The notes under the pieces are model-generated. The model saw only the letters and a program-made list of their open reading frames with translations, had not been told where the DNA came from and ran no database searches. A stretch of DNA of 64,000 bases, taken from positions 558,001-622,000 of the forward strand of contig NZ_KB976986.1 of NCBI RefSeq assembly GCF_000399665.1. The letters run 5' to 3'. The position numbers and the translations under genes are program-made. Of the stretch, positions 62,183-64,000 are shown piece by piece. The DNA comes from Acinetobacter calcoaceticus ANC 3811 (GTDB lineage: Bacteria > Pseudomonadota > Gammaproteobacteria > Pseudomonadales > Moraxellaceae). Position 1 is the stretch's first letter. Each line of letters begins with the position of its first letter.

Positions 62183-62348
62183 ACAAATGATTCATAGAAG
62201 ATCAATACGTGGAGTATAGCGATAAATATAAAGAAGAAAATATCTGTATAAATCGTCAATACCTGAAAATTGATATTTTTCGTTAAAATGATGTTGTTAT
62301 GCAAAGGATTATCTATTTATGGATAAATCCCTAAACATATTCTACTGT

Positions 62349-63164
62349 TTAAAATAATAGCTTTTGAGTTCCCTCAAGACCTATATCTGAAAGTTGATGC
62401 TCATCTTTTAAATTAACTCCTGAAAAGCCGAGCTGTTTTGATTTTTTCATTAATGTCATTAAACGTTGTACCGCAACTGGAATACTTAAACCTGCTGAAC
62501 GGACGTTGGAAATACAATTACGTTTGGCATCGAGGCAGCCTGAATATGCATTCCACGTGTAGTAAATTCCCATACTGTCAGGAGAGCTTAAACCTGGGCG
62601 TTCACCAATGAGCATCACTAGCATGGGTGCCTTAAAGATCTCAGCAACTTGATCACCTAAAGCAACCCGACTGCCTGTTGCCAGTGCAATGGGCGCAAGA
62701 GCCCAGTTTTCTTGCTGAACTTGCTCACTTAGCGCGGTAATGAATGGGATAGCATTCGCTTCAATTGCTCTTGCAGAGAGTCCATCACCGACCACAATAC
62801 AAACATCGTATTGTTGAGGGCCTTCTGCATACTTCTTAATTAAGACATCTTTTGATTGATCTGAAAGCTGACGTCCTAAATCAGGACGTTTAAGATAGAC
62901 TTCCTTATTAGGAGCATTACTTTGTACATGAAGACTTTGCAGCTGTCTTTGCGCTAATTGTTCAGATAAATAGGTAACATCCATGTCTTGATAAACCGCA
63001 TCTTTTGCTTGTGCATGCGACAACTGAAATTCAAGTAAGGCTCGTGTTGGGATACTACAACCCGCACGGCCTAGAGCAATACGAGCATCAGTAAACTGTT
63101 TAAGTTTTTCCCACTGATCTTGATGGGTAGAAGATGGATATTGAATATCACGGTTCAGTTTCAT
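62349..63164 (-). CDS. eutC: Ethanolamine ammonia-lyase small subunit EutC
   Basis: A 271-residue small subunit of the adenosylcobalamin enzyme that splits ethanolamine to acetaldehyde and ammonia. DARIALGRAGCSIPTRALLEFQLSHAQAKDAV matches the N-terminus, CIVVGDGLSARAIEANAIPF and LMLIGERPGLSSPDSMGIYYTW are family signatures, and GCLDAKRNCISNVRSAGL carries Cys near B12. It lies 10 bp after eutB on the same strand. Confidence 0.95.
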   Translation of the reverse strand: MKLNRDIQYPSSTHQDQWEKLKQFTDARIALGRAGCSIPTRALLEFQLSHAQAKDAVYQDMDVTYLSEQLAQRQLQSLHVQSNAPNKEVYLKRPDLGRQLSDQSKDVLIKKYAEGPQQYDVCIVVGDGLSARAIEANAIPFITALSEQVQQENWALAPIALATGSRVALGDQVAEIFKAPMLVMLIGERPGLSSPDSMGIYYTWNAYSGCLDAKRNCISNVRSAGLSIPVAVQRLMTLMKKSKQLGFSGVNLKDEHQLSDIGLEGTQKLLF

Positions 63165-63174
63165 AATTTTCTCC

Positions 63175-64000
63175 CTAGTTCATGAGCAGACGAGAGAATT
63201 GGTCAGGCATGTGGTCTGCCCAACAGATTTGAGAGTTTTGCTGTTTAAAAATACCTTGCTGTTCAAGCCAAGCTGAAAACTCAGGAGCGGGTTTTAAACC
63301 TAGGAGTTGTCTTAAGTAGAGGGCATCATGAAACGAGGTCGTTTGATAATTGAGCATGACATCGTCTGAACCCGGAATTCCCATAATAAAATTAATGCCC
63401 GCGGCACCAAATAGAGTAAGGAGAACATCCATATCATTTTGGTCAGCATCGGCATGGTTGGTATAGCAGATGTCGCAGCCCATGGGTACTCCGAGTAACT
63501 TACCGCAAAAGTGATCTTCTAAACCTGCACGTATAATTTGTTTGCCGTTAAAAAGATATTCAGGACCAATAAAACCAACGACTGTATTCACTAAAAGCGG
63601 ATTGTATTTACGGGCTACTGCATAAGCGCGAGTTTCTAATGTTTGCTGATCAACGCCGTGATGTGCATTGCTGGATAAGGCACTGCCTTGACCCGTTTCA
63701 AAGTACATGACGTTTTGTCCAATAGTTCCGCGCTTGAGTGCAAGCGTGGCTTCATATCCTTCTTGTAGTAAATCAAGTGATATTCCAAAACCTTCGTTTG
63801 CCATTTGGGTGCCAGCGATTGATTGAAACATTAAATCAATTGGCACATTTTTTTCAGCCAGTTGAATACCTGAGCTGATATGTGTGAGTACACAAGATTG
63901 TGTCGGAATCTGATATTCCTGAATGACATGATCAAGTAATTTTAGTAGCTCTGACAAATTATGTATGTTATCTGTCGCGGGATTAATGCCAATTACGGCA
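63175..64000 (-). CDS. eutB: Ethanolamine ammonia-lyase large subunit EutB (partial)
   Basis: The last 275 codons of the large subunit; the frame runs open off the right edge (AVIGINPATDN at the edge). The whole protein is about 450-460 residues. QSIAGTQMANEGFGISLDLLQEG, MYFETGQGSALSSNAHHGVDQQTLETRAYAVARKYNPLLVNTVVGFIGPEYLFNGKQIIRAGLEDHFCGKLLGVPMGCDICYTNHADADQNDMD and GAAGINFIMGIPGSDDVMLNYQTTSFHDAL are typical of EutB. It is the catalytic barrel and first gene of eutBC. No microcompartment genes are visible on this side. Confidence 0.95.
   Translation of the reverse strand, partial: AVIGINPATDNIHNLSELLKLLDHVIQEYQIPTQSCVLTHISSGIQLAEKNVPIDLMFQSIAGTQMANEGFGISLDLLQEGYEATLALKRGTIGQNVMYFETGQGSALSSNAHHGVDQQTLETRAYAVARKYNPLLVNTVVGFIGPEYLFNGKQIIRAGLEDHFCGKLLGVPMGCDICYTNHADADQNDMDVLLTLFGAAGINFIMGIPGSDDVMLNYQTTSFHDALYLRQLLGLKPAPEFSAWLEQQGIFKQQNSQICWADHMPDQFSRLLMN

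Overview
This is 64 kb of ordinary gamma-proteobacterial chromosome. Gene content and protein features point to Acinetobacter, most likely the A. calcoaceticus-baumannii complex. The strongest signs are an Hfq of 174 residues with a long Gly/Phe/Gln-rich tail, the tail of PgaD at the left edge, a compact tsaE-mutL-miaA-hfq cluster, AT-rich intergenic DNA, and AcnB, Coq7 and TamA/TamB of the Moraxellaceae type. I see no rRNA, tRNA, insertion sequence, prophage or CRISPR array.

Layout, left to right. 1-5.4 kb: end of pgaD (biofilm polysaccharide), a protein that looks like the NADPH-binding half of a flavin monooxygenase, a luciferase-like oxidoreductase (yhbW type) behind two palindromic operator-like sites, two paralogous glycine-zipper envelope proteins, and a LysR regulator divergent from an exported DJ-1/PfpI protein. 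5.7-15.5 kb: prfA-prmC, a sulfonate/nitrate-type ABC binding protein and permease with no ATPase gene beside them, an AraC regulator divergent from a short-chain dehydrogenase, a flavin reductase, and moeB, an ABC1-family kinase, folB and folK. 15.5-23.6 kb: the complete kdpABCDE potassium uptake system, preceded by paired 11-bp-phased repeats that resemble KdpE sites and by a small upstream ORF.

23.6-40.4 kb: a PuuA-like gamma-glutamylpolyamine synthetase, a DUF2799 lipoprotein, coq7 with an LplT-like MFS protein, tamA-tamB (outer-membrane protein and lipid transport), a secreted lactonase-fold beta-propeller, a small lipoprotein and acnB. 40.6-51.8 kb is a looser accessory stretch: a DASS anion transporter, an AT-rich gap with an unrecognised 144-residue protein, a voltage-gated-type K+ channel, an MFS exporter, a DUF4198 protein behind a Fur-box-like site, metR with a MetR-consensus site, DUF441, two pseudouridine synthases, a GNAT enzyme and an unpaired RelB/DinJ-like antitoxin. 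51.9-64 kb: tsaE-mutL-miaA-hfq, a DMT exporter, nfsB, lpxH-ppiB, glnS, a glutamine amidotransferase and eutBC (eutB cut by the right edge).

Most genes are housekeeping or well-known families. No clearly new multi-gene system stands out. The observations most worth checking are the half flavin monooxygenase, the twin palindromes upstream of yhbW, the phased repeats and upstream ORF before kdpA, the roughly 95-residue insertion in the TamA POTRA3 region, the ATPase-less ABC pair and the antitoxin-like gene beside a GNAT gene. All calls are from reading sequence and recalled family knowledge; no database search was run.
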